Assembly (NCBI GenBank): GCA_964422415.1
Contig: CAYRBI010000010.1
Location: 10,374-74,373 of the forward strand
Direction: 5' to 3'
From: OLB16 sp964422415
Lineage (GTDB): Bacteria; Hinthialibacterota; Hinthialibacteria; OLB16
Length of the DNA stretch: 64,000 nucleotides
This document shows, piece by piece, positions 17,250 to 25,784 of this stretch. The notes under the pieces are model-generated. The model ran no database searches, was not told where the DNA came from, and was given only the letters and a program-made list of their open reading frames with translations. Numbering within the stretch: the stretch's first letter is position 1; every line of letters starts with the position of its first letter. Position numbers and translations under genes: made by a program.

Positions 17250-17250
17250 T

Positions 17251-17314
17251 AGCTTGTCGAATAACTCTTTTTTTACGGCTCCACGGTCACGGTCTTTTTC
17301 AACAAGCTGCTAAG
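17251..17314. mobile_element. MITE-like element, short copy without central palindrome
   Basis: The ends AGCTTGTCGAATAACTC and (reverse complement) AGCTTGTTGAAAAAGAC form imperfect inverted termini. The inner part CCACGGTCACGGTC and outer CTTTTTCAAC..GCTAA match the element at 21391-21535, which has a 23-bp inverted repeat inserted between the same ends. It lies between convergent genes and supplies the last codons of the phosphoesterase gene. Confidence 0.6.
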
Positions 17315-18510
17315 CCTGTGAGGATCTGAAGAGTTATCCTCACGAAAATGTCAAAAACGGAGTGAATTAAATCTAGAAGTGAAATAATAAATGCTGTTCT
17401 GAATAGAACGGCAATATTTTCTGTAGTGTTCTCGATATTCTTAGGATCAGCCGATGGGCAAAGGCTGTTGAAGGTGAGAACCTTTGTTTCATAGGTGCTG
17501 GTGTCTGCTTCTTTCAGTTCAATAACGCGCACGCCCTTTTGACCGTCGCAAATACTTGAATACTCTGCCTTTGGAGTCGCCACAAGGTCAATGCCCTTGT
17601 AGGTTACAATAAAGGTGTTGGTATGGTCATGACCGAATAACATCGCAAGTACATCACCCTGTTTGACAAGTGCATCAAACTGACCGTTGTTGTAGTAGGG
17701 AGGGCAGGGATATTCAAGAAGCCAGCCTGCTTTTGTGTTTTTGGGATTGAGACTGTAGAACTCATTCTTGTCATCGGAATAGATTCGCTGATATGCATAG
17801 GGATCTGAACTACTTGTTTTGAGCAGAGCATCATATATTTCGGGAACGATGATGTGCTGGAACATGAGCGAATGAACAACCTTACCATTATTCTGATTCT
17901 TTAACTCATTGCTCTTATTAACATACCATTCAATCTGCTCTGTTTTTGTGTAACCGTAGTGGTCTTCGTTGTCATATTCACCTGAGTCTACAACCCAGAT
18001 ATTAAATGCAATGTCATCGCTGTCAGAGGCCAGAATGGGGATGTTATACGTGCCGCAACCGGGTAGCAAATCACCATCGTCAACAGAAATTGAGCAGGGA
18101 TATGAATTGTAAATTGCCATCAGGTCTTCACGGGAGATAATCCCTTTTTCGGAGTCATGGTTTCCAAATGTGACAGCTACAGGAATATTATTGTCAACGA
18201 ATATAGACATGATTGCTTTGATGTTGCATAGAACTTCTTCGAGTGTTCCGTCCATGGCAATGTCGCCAGTCAAGACGGTAAGGTTGGGTTTTACATTCTC
18301 AACGAATCTACGGATGAGAACGATGCTCATATCGTCAAAAAAGCCGTTGTCAGTCTTGTGGAGGTCAGTCATGTGAAGAATTTTGAAGTTACCACCGTTA
18401 TTAAATCGAAGTGCTTTTGCGGTTGTGCTGTCGCTATCTGCGGCCAATGGATGAATGCAGAAAGTAAACACCATTGTAAAGATAAGTATAATAGAGGTGA
18501 ATTTTTCCAT
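17299..18510 (-). CDS. Calcineurin-like metallophosphoesterase, exported, Firmicutes-like and AT-rich
   Basis: The 403 aa product has a signal peptide (MEKFTSIILIFTMVFTF, then HPLAAD) and the dinuclear-metal phosphoesterase motifs DLH (MTDLHKTDNG), LTGDIAMDG, FGNHDSEKG and GHDHTN, in the right order and spacing. A C-terminal hydrophobic helix (LFRTAFIISLLDLIHSVF) may anchor it. Base use is unlike the neighbours: 19 of 60 bases are G+C at 17881-17940 against 32 of 60 at 19081-19140. The protein style (Asn/Asp/Ile-rich) resembles clostridial homologues, so recent transfer is likely. Its final codons come from the MITE-like end. ATG 18510 is chosen for the signal peptide; the frame is open to 18657. 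Confidence 0.85.
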   Translation of the reverse strand: MEKFTSIILIFTMVFTFCIHPLAADSDSTTAKALRFNNGGNFKILHMTDLHKTDNGFFDDMSIVLIRRFVENVKPNLTVLTGDIAMDGTLEEVLCNIKAIMSIFVDNNIPVAVTFGNHDSEKGIISREDLMAIYNSYPCSISVDDGDLLPGCGTYNIPILASDSDDIAFNIWVVDSGEYDNEDHYGYTKTEQIEWYVNKSNELKNQNNGKVVHSLMFQHIIVPEIYDALLKTSSSDPYAYQRIYSDDKNEFYSLNPKNTKAGWLLEYPCPPYYNNGQFDALVKQGDVLAMLFGHDHTNTFIVTYKGIDLVATPKAEYSSICDGQKGVRVIELKEADTSTYETKVLTFNSLCPSADPKNIENTTENIAVLFRTAFIISLLDLIHSVFDIFVRITLQILTGLAAC

Positions 18511-18808
18511 TTCAGTTGGACCTTCCAGATGTCTGGGGATCTCTTGAATTTCCTTCTGATTCTCCATACCTTCTGACCCCTTGGCGTTTGGGGGCAAGCC
18601 ATCACCATGCGGCACGCCCTTTCCATTACCCTTCGATATACTATTCTCCTTGTACAAGAAGAAGAACCACCGGTATGCTAGTACAAAACCACCTCAAAAC
18701 GTGGATTTCTTGTACCCTAAAATGACTGAACAATATTAAGTGTTTCACATATTAGTAAATGATAAGTTGAATGACTTAAATGAGATAAGGAAGGGCTAGG
18801 GAAAAAAC

Positions 18809-19927
18809 ATGTCTCATATCGCCGCATATTACTTCCCCAATTATCACGCAGACCAACGCAATGGTGACTGGCATGGAGCTGGATGGACCGAGTGGGAGTT
18901 AGTCAAAGTAGCCCGTCCCCGGTTCATTGGGCATGTTCAGCCGAAGATTCCCGCCTGGGGGTATCAGGATGAGTCCGATCCAGATGTGGCCGGGCAGAAG
19001 ATCGATACCGCCGCCAATCATGCCGTGAACTCTTTCATCTTCGACTGGTACTGGTATGAGGATGGCCCGTACCTGAATGGAGCGCTCGACAGAGGTTTTC
19101 TTCAGGCCCCAAACCTGAATCGGATCACGTTCGCCTTGATGTGGGCTAACCATGATTGGCTGGATATCCACCCCATGAAGTATAAAACCACCCCGCCAGT
19201 CCTCGCCCCGGGTGTGTTTTCGCCAGAGGCCTTCGAGCGTGCGACCGATCATATCGCCCAAACCTACTTCACCTGTCCCTCCTACTGGACACTGGAGGGG
19301 AAGGCGTACTTCTCCATCTATGAGCTCGACAAGTTGTTGGAGAGCCTGGGGGGAGTTGAAAACACCAAGAAGGCACTGGAGCGCTTGGATGCCAAGGCCC
19401 GTGCGGCGGGGCTTCAGGGTGTTCACCTGAATGCCGTAGTGTGGAAGATCCCTGTCTTACCAGGCGAAACCACGGTGACCGATCCGGACAGTTTGCTCAA
19501 GGAACTCGGCTTTGCAAGCACCACCAGCTATGTCTGGATCCACCATGATTGGCCCCAATCATTTCCAACTGCCTCTTACAAGGAGATGGCCAGGCGTGCC
19601 CGCGAGCGCTGGCCGCGGATTGCCGCGGAGCACACCCTTCCGTACTTCCCCAATGTCACCATGGGGTGGGATTCCAGTCCCCGTTCTTGCCAAAGCGATG
19701 TCTATGATAACATCGGATATCCCTTTGGCTTTGTGCTGGAGGGAAACACCCCCAAGGCCTTCAAGTCCGCCCTCCTCTCGGCCCGCGAGTATCTGGAAAC
19801 CCGGCCTGAAGCGGAGAGAATCCTCACCATCAATGCCTGGAATGAGTGGACCGAGGGGAGTTACCTGGAACCTGATACGGTGCATGGCCTGGCCTATTTG
19901 GAGGCCATTCGTCAAGTCTTTGGGTGA
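18809..19927 (+). CDS. Glycoside hydrolase 99-like / WbsX-type protein
   Basis: The 372 aa product matches the WbsX (GH99-like) family: IAAYYFPNYHADQRN at the N-terminus, GWTEWELVKVARPRF, FIFDWYWYEDGPYLNGAL, LMWANHDW, PSYWTLEGKAYFSIYEL, YFPNVTMGWDSSPR and the diagnostic LTINAWNEWTEGSYLEPD near the end. Members sit in O-antigen or glycan clusters or act as endo-glycosidases; no signal peptide is seen, so a cytoplasmic glycan-processing role is likelier. It follows 150 bases of AT-rich spacer and overlaps the start of the small membrane protein at 19924. Confidence 0.88.
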   Translation: MSHIAAYYFPNYHADQRNGDWHGAGWTEWELVKVARPRFIGHVQPKIPAWGYQDESDPDVAGQKIDTAANHAVNSFIFDWYWYEDGPYLNGALDRGFLQAPNLNRITFALMWANHDWLDIHPMKYKTTPPVLAPGVFSPEAFERATDHIAQTYFTCPSYWTLEGKAYFSIYELDKLLESLGGVENTKKALERLDAKARAAGLQGVHLNAVVWKIPVLPGETTVTDPDSLLKELGFASTTSYVWIHHDWPQSFPTASYKEMARRARERWPRIAAEHTLPYFPNVTMGWDSSPRSCQSDVYDNIGYPFGFVLEGNTPKAFKSALLSAREYLETRPEAERILTINAWNEWTEGSYLEPDTVHGLAYLEAIRQVFG

Positions 19928-20220
19928 GTAAAGCGATGTTCTTGTTAGGTGATATAGTTTCTCTAGGAGTGCTTATTAAGTTAGTAGTAGCTGCGCTTCT
20001 GTGGGTATTGCTCCATCTCCTGATCCGTTTCCATCCACGTGGTATTGAAATTGTGGGTGTGATTTTCATGTTGATGGGCTTCCTGTGGTGGATCATCCGC
20101 CCTGGATTGTTCCCCCCCTATGGACCGTTCCTTTTGATCTTTGGACTTCTGATCCATGTTCTGGGTAGAGTGCTGCACCGGCTGCGACAGGGAATTAACG
20201 GTGGTCCGGGCAGGCCTTAA
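19924..20220 (+). CDS. Small membrane protein, unknown function
   Basis: The 98 aa product has three hydrophobic segments (about 5-34, 43-60 and 64-82) separated by short basic or Pro/Gly loops (RFHPRG, PGLFPPYGP), and a basic tail. No family is recognised. If the GTG at 19924 is used, it overlaps the WbsX stop in a GTGA arrangement, implying translational coupling; an ATG at 19936 is the alternative. Its last 26 bases overlap the convergent GT9 gene. Confidence 0.6.
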   Translation: MSKAMFLLGDIVSLGVLIKLVVAALLWVLLHLLIRFHPRGIEIVGVIFMLMGFLWWIIRPGLFPPYGPFLLIFGLLIHVLGRVLHRLRQGINGGPGRP

Positions 20221-21256
20221 GGACTTCGAGGAGCACCTGATCCGCCGTGATTTCTATCATGCAGGGGGGCGGTAGCTGCTTGAACTTGCACTCCCGTGCA
20301 TAACAAGGCTGGCAATGGAAGGGTTCTTGAAGTACCACCGCCGAAGGGGAGTACGGTCCTGTCCGCACGGGGTTGGCGGGTCCAAAGAGGGCTACGATGG
20401 GAAGCCCAGCGGAGACAGCCACATGCATCGGTCCAGTGTCTCCAGTCACTAGCACATCGAAGTGAGTCATTACCGCGGCGAGTTCGAGAAGGTTGCACTT
20501 GCCGACCAGACTCGGAAGAGGCCTACCCACTGCTTCCAGAATCGCCTTCTCTCCTTCCCGGTCATCGGAGCCACCGGTTAGAACGGGAGCATATCCCTCT
20601 CCAATCAATAGGTTCGCAAGTTCCGCGAAGCGTTCAACACCCCACTGGTTGGCGGGTTTGCGGGCCGAGAAGTTGAGGAGCACGCGTGGCCGGCCAGCGG
20701 GCAGGTCTAGTCCCGTGAGGATCTCCTCCGCCTTTGCGCGTTGAGAGGGCTGAATGGGCAAAGAGAAATCGCGCCTAAACTCTCCTCGATGAGAGGCATA
20801 GCGAACCGCACATCCCAAGGTTCCCAACAGGTCAAGGTGGCGGTCGACCGCATGTCGATCCAGCGTTGGCAGGTGAACCTTGTCGGTATAGAACCAGTGG
20901 GTGTGCTCCGGGCTGGGCGCATACCCCAGAATCCGTTCCGCCCCGGACCACCGGGCCACCATTAGGCTCTTCCAGAGCCCCTGGAAATCGATGGCCACAT
21001 CCCAGCGGACCTCCCGTAGACGGGAACGCATCTCCTTGGCGAGTGCTCTACGCTCCCGCCAACCTCCATGGCTTCGCGCTCTGGCGACCACATACAGGCG
21101 GTCGAGTTCCGGTAGACCACTCAAGAGTTGGGCATGGGCATCCTCCACCACCCAGCCTAGAGTTGCCTCTGGAAAACTGGTCCGGAGAGCACGCAGAGCA
21201 GGCAGGACATGGAGCACATCTCCCATCGAGGAGAGACGGATGAGCAGGATATTCAT
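20195..21256 (-). CDS. Glycosyltransferase family 9 (lipopolysaccharide heptosyltransferase-like)
   Basis: The 353 aa product carries the GT9 two-domain pattern: ILLIRLSSMGDVLHVLPALRAL at the N-terminus, DVAIDFQGLWKSLMVARWSG, VLLNFSARKPANQW, PVLTGGSDDREGEKA and the nucleotide-sugar motif VTGDTGPMHVAVSAGLPIVALFG. It most resembles WaaC/heptosyltransferase I, which adds heptose to the LPS inner core at the cytoplasmic face. This points to an outer membrane. GAGG lies eight bases before the ATG. A 110-bp repeat shared with 54362-54475 begins six bases upstream, so it may hold the promoter. Confidence 0.88.
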   Translation of the reverse strand: MNILLIRLSSMGDVLHVLPALRALRTSFPEATLGWVVEDAHAQLLSGLPELDRLYVVARARSHGGWRERRALAKEMRSRLREVRWDVAIDFQGLWKSLMVARWSGAERILGYAPSPEHTHWFYTDKVHLPTLDRHAVDRHLDLLGTLGCAVRYASHRGEFRRDFSLPIQPSQRAKAEEILTGLDLPAGRPRVLLNFSARKPANQWGVERFAELANLLIGEGYAPVLTGGSDDREGEKAILEAVGRPLPSLVGKCNLLELAAVMTHFDVLVTGDTGPMHVAVSAGLPIVALFGPANPVRTGPYSPSAVVLQEPFHCQPCYARECKFKQLPPPCMIEITADQVLLEVLKACPDHR

Positions 21257-21261
21257 CTGGA

Positions 21262-21372
21262 AACCTCACCCCTATATTGCCTCTTCCCCGGGGCGAGGGG
21301 ATCTGCTCCCCCTTCTTTCTCTTGTGTCGCATAGGTGTGTGCGGTTAAGAGAAGGGGGGTGGGGGGATGAGG
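21262..21372. repeat. Dispersed 110-bp repeat (copy 1), upstream of GT9
   Basis: The block from AACCTCACCCCTAT to GGGGGGATGAG matches the reverse complement of 54362-54475 along its length, including a shared GTGTCGCATAGGTGTG-like centre and GCGAGGGGA. The outer parts are GC-rich and can pair. Confidence 0.6.
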
Positions 21373-21390
21373 TGGGATATGATGCCTAAC

Positions 21391-21535
21391 AGCCCGTTCA
21401 ATAACTCCAAATTCGGTTGTCACCATGGATTCCCGCCTTCGCGGGAAAGACCATTTCCAAGGGATTTCGCTTATTCTGTCATTCCCGCGAAGGCGGGAAT
21501 CCATGGTCACGCTCTTTTTCAACGGATTGCTAATC
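21391..21535. mobile_element. MITE-like element, full copy with 23-bp internal inverted repeat
   Basis: The element has ends AGCCCGTTCAATAACTCC and, inverted, TAGCAATCCGTTGAAAAAG. Inside, the 23 bases at 21425-21447 are perfectly repeated in inverse at 21482-21504 (core ATTCCCGCCTTCGCGGGAA). The same ends occur at 17251-17314, and the same core at 32121-32146. No transposase is encoded. Confidence 0.7.
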
Positions 21536-21549
21536 ATATCAACCTGGTC

Positions 21550-22533
21550 CTAATACTGCCCGCGTTCATCAAAGAACTTCTGGCAGGCAATCTGGTCACG
21601 TCCAATCTGACTGATCAACTCTTCCGCCCCCGGGAATCGTTTGGGGGGACGGATCCAGCCCAGGATACCCACCCGCAGTCGCTTGCCGTAGAGGTCCCCA
21701 TTGAAATGGAGCAAATGGACCTCGAGCGTGGGGGCCGGCTCCTCTCCATAGAAGGTCTTGCGTGGACCGGTGAAGAACATGCCCGGTCCAAGTAGCGTGC
21801 TTCCTTGAGGCCCCGTCTCAAACACCTCGACCGCATAAACACCCAGGGGTATGAGAGGCGGCAGATCCGGTTCGATGTTCGCCGTGGGGAATCCGAGGGT
21901 GCGTCCCCGCTGATCCCCTTGAATGACATACCCGGAAATCTCATAGGGTCTTCCGAGCATCCGGTTGGCCTCGGAAATCCGTCCGGCCTGAATGGCATTC
22001 CGGATCCGGGTGCTACTGATTTCCTCGCCATCGCATAAAAACGCTGGCACAATCTCGGTGGTGAAGCCGTATTTCTTCCCGTATTCCACCAGGTCGGAAG
22101 TTCCGCCCGAAGCGCGCCGTCCAAAGCAGTAGTTAAAGCCCACCACCAGGGATTTGACTTTCAATTGCTTTACGAGGAATTCTTTTGCAAAAACTTCGGG
22201 CAATGTGTCTGCCCAGGCATGAGAAAATTCCGGGATGACGACCTGTGCGATCCCCGCTTCCTTCAAGAGCTCGATCCGTCGATCCACCGGGATTAAGAAG
22301 CGGGGGGGATGTGAGGTGATGTGGTTCAACACGATCCGGGGGTGGTTGCTGAAGGTGAAAACCGCGGTTAGGAGATTCTGTTCCTGGCCAATCTTGCAAG
22401 TCCGGCGGAGGATTTCTTGATGCCCCCGATGAACACCATCGAAGAGACCCAAAGCGATCACGCTGGGGGCGGGTAATGACAAATCCCGCCAGGGTACTGA
22501 CCGGATCGCCCCACATTTGTGGTCCGTGTCCAT
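21550..22533 (-). CDS. ribF: Bifunctional riboflavin kinase / FAD synthetase
   Basis: This 327 aa enzyme phosphorylates riboflavin to FMN and adenylates FMN to FAD. The N-terminal FAD-synthetase domain shows ALGLFDGVHRGHQEILRR, FTFSNHPRIVL, SLVVGFNYCFGRRASGG and EEISSTRIRNAIQAG. The flavokinase domain shows GRTLGFPTANIEPD, GVYAVEV and TLEVHLLHFNGDLYGKRLRV. ATG 22533 is separated by one base from the upstream stop at 22535, which suggests coupling and favours this start over an open extension. It closes a tight minus-strand operon. No FMN riboswitch is visible upstream. Confidence 0.93.
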   Translation of the reverse strand: MDTDHKCGAIRSVPWRDLSLPAPSVIALGLFDGVHRGHQEILRRTCKIGQEQNLLTAVFTFSNHPRIVLNHITSHPPRFLIPVDRRIELLKEAGIAQVVIPEFSHAWADTLPEVFAKEFLVKQLKVKSLVVGFNYCFGRRASGGTSDLVEYGKKYGFTTEIVPAFLCDGEEISSTRIRNAIQAGRISEANRMLGRPYEISGYVIQGDQRGRTLGFPTANIEPDLPPLIPLGVYAVEVFETGPQGSTLLGPGMFFTGPRKTFYGEEPAPTLEVHLLHFNGDLYGKRLRVGILGWIRPPKRFPGAEELISQIGRDQIACQKFFDERGQY

Positions 22534-22534
22534 C

Positions 22535-22816
22535 TTAACCAACCTTGTCCTGGAGATCTGGCTCGCTCTGTCCTTCAACTCCTTGGGCAGCTGGAATGGC
22601 GATCTTCTTCAGCAGGTCGTTGTAAAAGGTTTCCATATCAGCGGAATGAACACGCACTCCCAGCGCGATGGTCTCCTCTTGAGAGGCCGGGCAATCGAAA
22701 CACGATGCTCCAAAATGACTGAAGAGTACCGCCCGGGATTGTGGATATTCGGTGATGAGCTGCGCAATGCGCATCGCCAGGAGTCTTTCCCGCGGTTCTT
22801 GTCCTTCGTTCACCAC
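22535..22816 (-). CDS. DUF1858-type small protein
   Basis: The 93 aa product contains a DUF1858 domain at about residues 16-70: MRIAQLITEYPQSRAVLFSH, GASCFDCPASQEETI, HSADMETFYNDLLKK. Members often carry the CxxCPA-type pair, as here (Cys-Phe-Asp-Cys-Pro-Ala), and are linked to redox or metal chemistry without a defined reaction. I place the start at GTG 22816, seven bases after the permease stop with AGAGGA before it; an internal ATG would give a shorter product. It is squeezed between the ABC permease and ribF, so all three are probably co-translated. Confidence 0.75.
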   Translation of the reverse strand: MVNEGQEPRERLLAMRIAQLITEYPQSRAVLFSHFGASCFDCPASQEETIALGVRVHSADMETFYNDLLKKIAIPAAQGVEGQSEPDLQDKVG

Positions 22817-22823
22817 ATTCCTC

Positions 22824-23792
22824 TCATTTTTCCGTGGCCCGGCGGTGACGGATCTGGTCGATGGCCACGGCCAGGATGATGATTGTTCCGATAACAATCT
22901 CCTGAACCGGGTTTGGCCATCCCATTTTCTGGCAACCACTTCTGAGTAGAGACATGATGAAAGCACCGATCAATGAGCCAAGGATGGAACCCTCACCGCC
23001 CGAAAGACTTCCACCACCGATCACGGTCGCGGCAATGATGTCCAGTTCTTTTCCCACCGCCACGGTTGGATCTCCAACGGTCAACTGACCAAAGATCAGC
23101 ACTCCCGAGACCCCGGTCAAAGCCCCACACAGACCGTACAACGCAACCTTGCAGAGCGCCACGGGCACTCCGCACAGCCGTGCTGTGGCCTCATTAGAGC
23201 CGATGGCGAAGGTATACCGCCCGAACACTGTGTAGTTCAAGATAAAGCTGACGAGTAGCGCCAGGGCAAACATAACCCACACCGCCGGAGGAAGATGCCA
23301 AAGGGAGGCTTGACGGTCAAACTGCATTAGTCCCGATAGCAGGCTGTCGGGCGGGTTAACGGTCTGTTCACCCGCGGCGATTTTGGCCAGTCCGCGTGCA
23401 ATTCCGAGTGTCCCCAGGCTTGCGATGAAGGGGACGATGCGCAGTCCCACGATCAACAGACCATTGAGACATCCAAATGCGGCTCCAGTCAACACTCCGA
23501 TGGGGATCGCCACCAGCACTGATCCCGTGCTCTTGTAGCTGAGGGCCGTGGTCACACTAGCCAAGGCGATTACCGATCCCACCGACAGGTCGATCCCGCC
23601 GCTGATGATGATGAGAGTCATCCCCAGTGCGCCAACTCCCACAATGACGGTCTGGACCAGCACCAGTTTGGTGTTATCTACCGAGAAGAAACTGGCGGGC
23701 ACTCCACACACCAGGAAAACCACATAGATGATCGCTAGCCCCAAGAACTGCCCGAGTACGAGCCGGGGATTCCATTTCAATGATGTCAGCAT
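22824..23792 (-). CDS. Sugar ABC transporter permease (RbsC/BPD_transp_2 family)
   Basis: The 322 aa protein has about ten membrane helices and the ribose-type permease motifs: GMTLIIISGGIDLSVGSVIAL in the third helix region, GLRIVPFIASLGTLGIARGL, GRYTFAIGSNEATARLCGV and GGGSLSGGEGSILGSLIGA. The substrate is not readable but is likely a pentose or similar sugar. It starts one base after the ATPase stop (23794). No substrate-binding protein belongs to this operon; one lies 13 kb away at 36224 beside a second permease. Confidence 0.92.
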   Translation of the reverse strand: MLTSLKWNPRLVLGQFLGLAIIYVVFLVCGVPASFFSVDNTKLVLVQTVIVGVGALGMTLIIISGGIDLSVGSVIALASVTTALSYKSTGSVLVAIPIGVLTGAAFGCLNGLLIVGLRIVPFIASLGTLGIARGLAKIAAGEQTVNPPDSLLSGLMQFDRQASLWHLPPAVWVMFALALLVSFILNYTVFGRYTFAIGSNEATARLCGVPVALCKVALYGLCGALTGVSGVLIFGQLTVGDPTVAVGKELDIIAATVIGGGSLSGGEGSILGSLIGAFIMSLLRSGCQKMGWPNPVQEIVIGTIIILAVAIDQIRHRRATEK

Positions 23793-23793
23793 T

Positions 23794-25326
23794 TCACCCT
23801 CTTGCAGTCCCTTCTTCAGTCACCTCGGCTACCGCGTAACGCATCATCTCATCCTCGGTCCATTCGCCTACCGGACGACTCTTGGAAAGTGATCCTCGCC
23901 GCATGACCGCCAGGCGGTCGCAAACACCGAACAGCTCTGGGAGGTAAGAACTCACCATGACCACGGCCTTGCCCTGAGCCGCCGCCTCCCCAATGAGACG
24001 ATAGAGGTGCGCTTTGGAGGAGACATCGATCCCCCGGGTGGGTTCATCCAGCAAGAGCAAATCGGCGTTATGATGAAGCAGACGTCCAAAGGCCACCTTC
24101 TGCTGATTTCCTCCCGAAAGGGCGGACACCAGTTGATCAGAAGAACGGCATACAATTCCCAGGTCCTTCACCCATTTCTCGCAGCACTTACTACGCATCC
24201 AGGGCAGGAAGATTCCCATACGTGTGTAAGGTTTGAGATGAGATAAACACAAGTTTTCGGCGATGGAGAGCCCAGTCGCTAGCCCCTCCAGTTTACGGTC
24301 CTCGGAGACTAAACCCATTCCGGCCTGCCAGCTGCGCCGGGGCGAGTCACTACCCGTGAGATTGCCTGAATAAGCGGAAATTCGAACTGAGCCAGATTGA
24401 ACTCGTTCCAGACCAAAGATGGCTCGTAGCAGTTCGGATCTCCCCGCGCCGACCAATCCTCCGATTCCAAGGATTTCCCCCCGGCGGACCTCGAAGGAGG
24501 CCCCTTGCGGCAGTTTGAGCCCGCTCAGCCTCTCCACCTGTAACAACACCTCGCCCGGTGAATGGGGAACCTTGGGAAACATTTCATCGATCTCACGGCC
24601 CACCATCCAGTGAATGATCTGAGGGATACTCAAATCGTTCATCCGGCCTTCACCCACGGAACGCCCATCACGGATTACCACCACCCGGTCGGCCACCTCG
24701 GCCACTTCCTCCAGGAAATGGCTGACATACAGGATGGAAACCCCCTGTTGCTTGAGTTCATGGATCGCTTTGAACAGATTACGGGTATCGACCACGGTCA
24801 GAGAACTAGTGGGCTCATCCATGATGAGGATGCGGGCTTTACCCGCCAGAGCCCGTGCAATTTCCACCACTTGACGCTCAGCGGGATTGAGCGCGGAGAC
24901 CTTCCGTTCAAGGGGCAGCCCCGTATGTCCGGTGCGAATAAGGGCCGCCTTCGCGATCTCCTTCTCGGCATGTTTCTTGAGTATTCCGCATTGGCTGAGA
25001 TCCCGTCCGAGATGAATGTTCTCGTAGACTGTCAGATGGGGAGCCAGGGAGAGCTCCTGGTAGATCATGGCCACACCCTGCTCACGGGCATGTAGCGGTG
25101 AGCCTGGTATAAAGGGCTCACCATCCATTTCAATCATTCCGCTGTCAGGTTTATGTGCACCGGAAAGGATCTTCAGCAGGGTACTCTTGCCTGCGCCATT
25201 CTCGCCCACCAAGGCCAACACTTCGCCTGGATAGAGGTCAAGTCCGACTCCATCCAGAGCCATGGTTGAGCCGAAGGATTTACAGATATCCCTCATTCTG
25301 AGAAGGGGGGGAGTTATCTCGGTCAT
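23794..25326 (-). CDS. Sugar ABC transporter ATPase with two nucleotide-binding domains (RbsA family)
   Basis: The 510 aa protein is a tandem ATPase of the ribose/xylose/galactose class. Domain 1 has Walker A GENGAGKST (about 41-49), LNPAERQVVEIARAL as signature and ILIMDEPTSSL as Walker B. Domain 2 has the usual degenerate loop GGLVGAGRSELL, a good signature LSGGNQQKVAFGRLL and LLLDEPTRGID. It energises sugar uptake with the adjacent permease. Its ATG overlaps the lipoprotein stop (ATGA). It is the only ABC ATPase in the window and may also serve the permease at 35256. Confidence 0.93.
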   Translation of the reverse strand: MTEITPPLLRMRDICKSFGSTMALDGVGLDLYPGEVLALVGENGAGKSTLLKILSGAHKPDSGMIEMDGEPFIPGSPLHAREQGVAMIYQELSLAPHLTVYENIHLGRDLSQCGILKKHAEKEIAKAALIRTGHTGLPLERKVSALNPAERQVVEIARALAGKARILIMDEPTSSLTVVDTRNLFKAIHELKQQGVSILYVSHFLEEVAEVADRVVVIRDGRSVGEGRMNDLSIPQIIHWMVGREIDEMFPKVPHSPGEVLLQVERLSGLKLPQGASFEVRRGEILGIGGLVGAGRSELLRAIFGLERVQSGSVRISAYSGNLTGSDSPRRSWQAGMGLVSEDRKLEGLATGLSIAENLCLSHLKPYTRMGIFLPWMRSKCCEKWVKDLGIVCRSSDQLVSALSGGNQQKVAFGRLLHHNADLLLLDEPTRGIDVSSKAHLYRLIGEAAAQGKAVVMVSSYLPELFGVCDRLAVMRRGSLSKSRPVGEWTEDEMMRYAVAEVTEEGTARG

Positions 25327-25784
25327 TTAGGTTGCAGAGAATCAGGTAGGGCAGTGGCGGTCATCTTCCAGGGTGACTCCCACATAGATGTCTTGCCGTC
25401 CTTGTCGATGGTTTCAAGGTTATAATAGTACTCTTCTCCCACTATGACAGTCCTGTCCGTATATTCGAATTGTGTCAGTTGTTTTCCACCACTAAAAGCA
25501 TTGAGTGGTTTTACCGGCTCATTGTTGATCTTGATATTATTTCCATTTTCACTGCGCCGGTACACATTAAAGGTCTCGCTGGGATCTCCCTTCCACTGCA
25601 AAACAACTTGACCAAGAACAGGAATCGAGGGTTTGGAGAGTTCATTTTTGGAGTGGAGGATCGAGCATCCCGAAAGTAGGTGACCTTGGAGAAACAACAC
25701 CAGGAAAAAGATTGGATGTCCTCGCCACACGCTTTGTGAAGAGATGGGCTTAGTCGGCACGTGTGTGGATTTCTCCCCGTTCAT
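25323..25784 (-). CDS. Lipoprotein with a fibronectin-III-like domain
   Basis: The 153 aa product has a lipoprotein signal (IFFLVLFLQGHLLSGCS, lipidated Cys near residue 40). It is followed by one immunoglobulin-like fold (VVLQWKGDPSETFNVYRRSE to VGEEYYYNLETIDKDGKTS) that reads as fibronectin type III. Function is unknown. The 5' end overlaps the fapA-like gene by 35 bases in another frame and the 3' end overlaps the ATPase start, so it is embedded in the operon. No good ribosome binding site precedes ATG 25784, and the true start may be slightly inside. Confidence 0.65.
   Translation of the reverse strand: MNGEKSTHVPTKPISSQSVWRGHPIFFLVLFLQGHLLSGCSILHSKNELSKPSIPVLGQVVLQWKGDPSETFNVYRRSENGNNIKINNEPVKPLNAFSGGKQLTQFEYTDRTVIVGEEYYYNLETIDKDGKTSMWESPWKMTATALPDSLQPK

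Noticed and set aside
22534..22823. Possible FMN riboswitch ahead of ribF.
   Set aside because: The space is occupied by the DUF1858 coding region, and no RFN-type motifs were seen.
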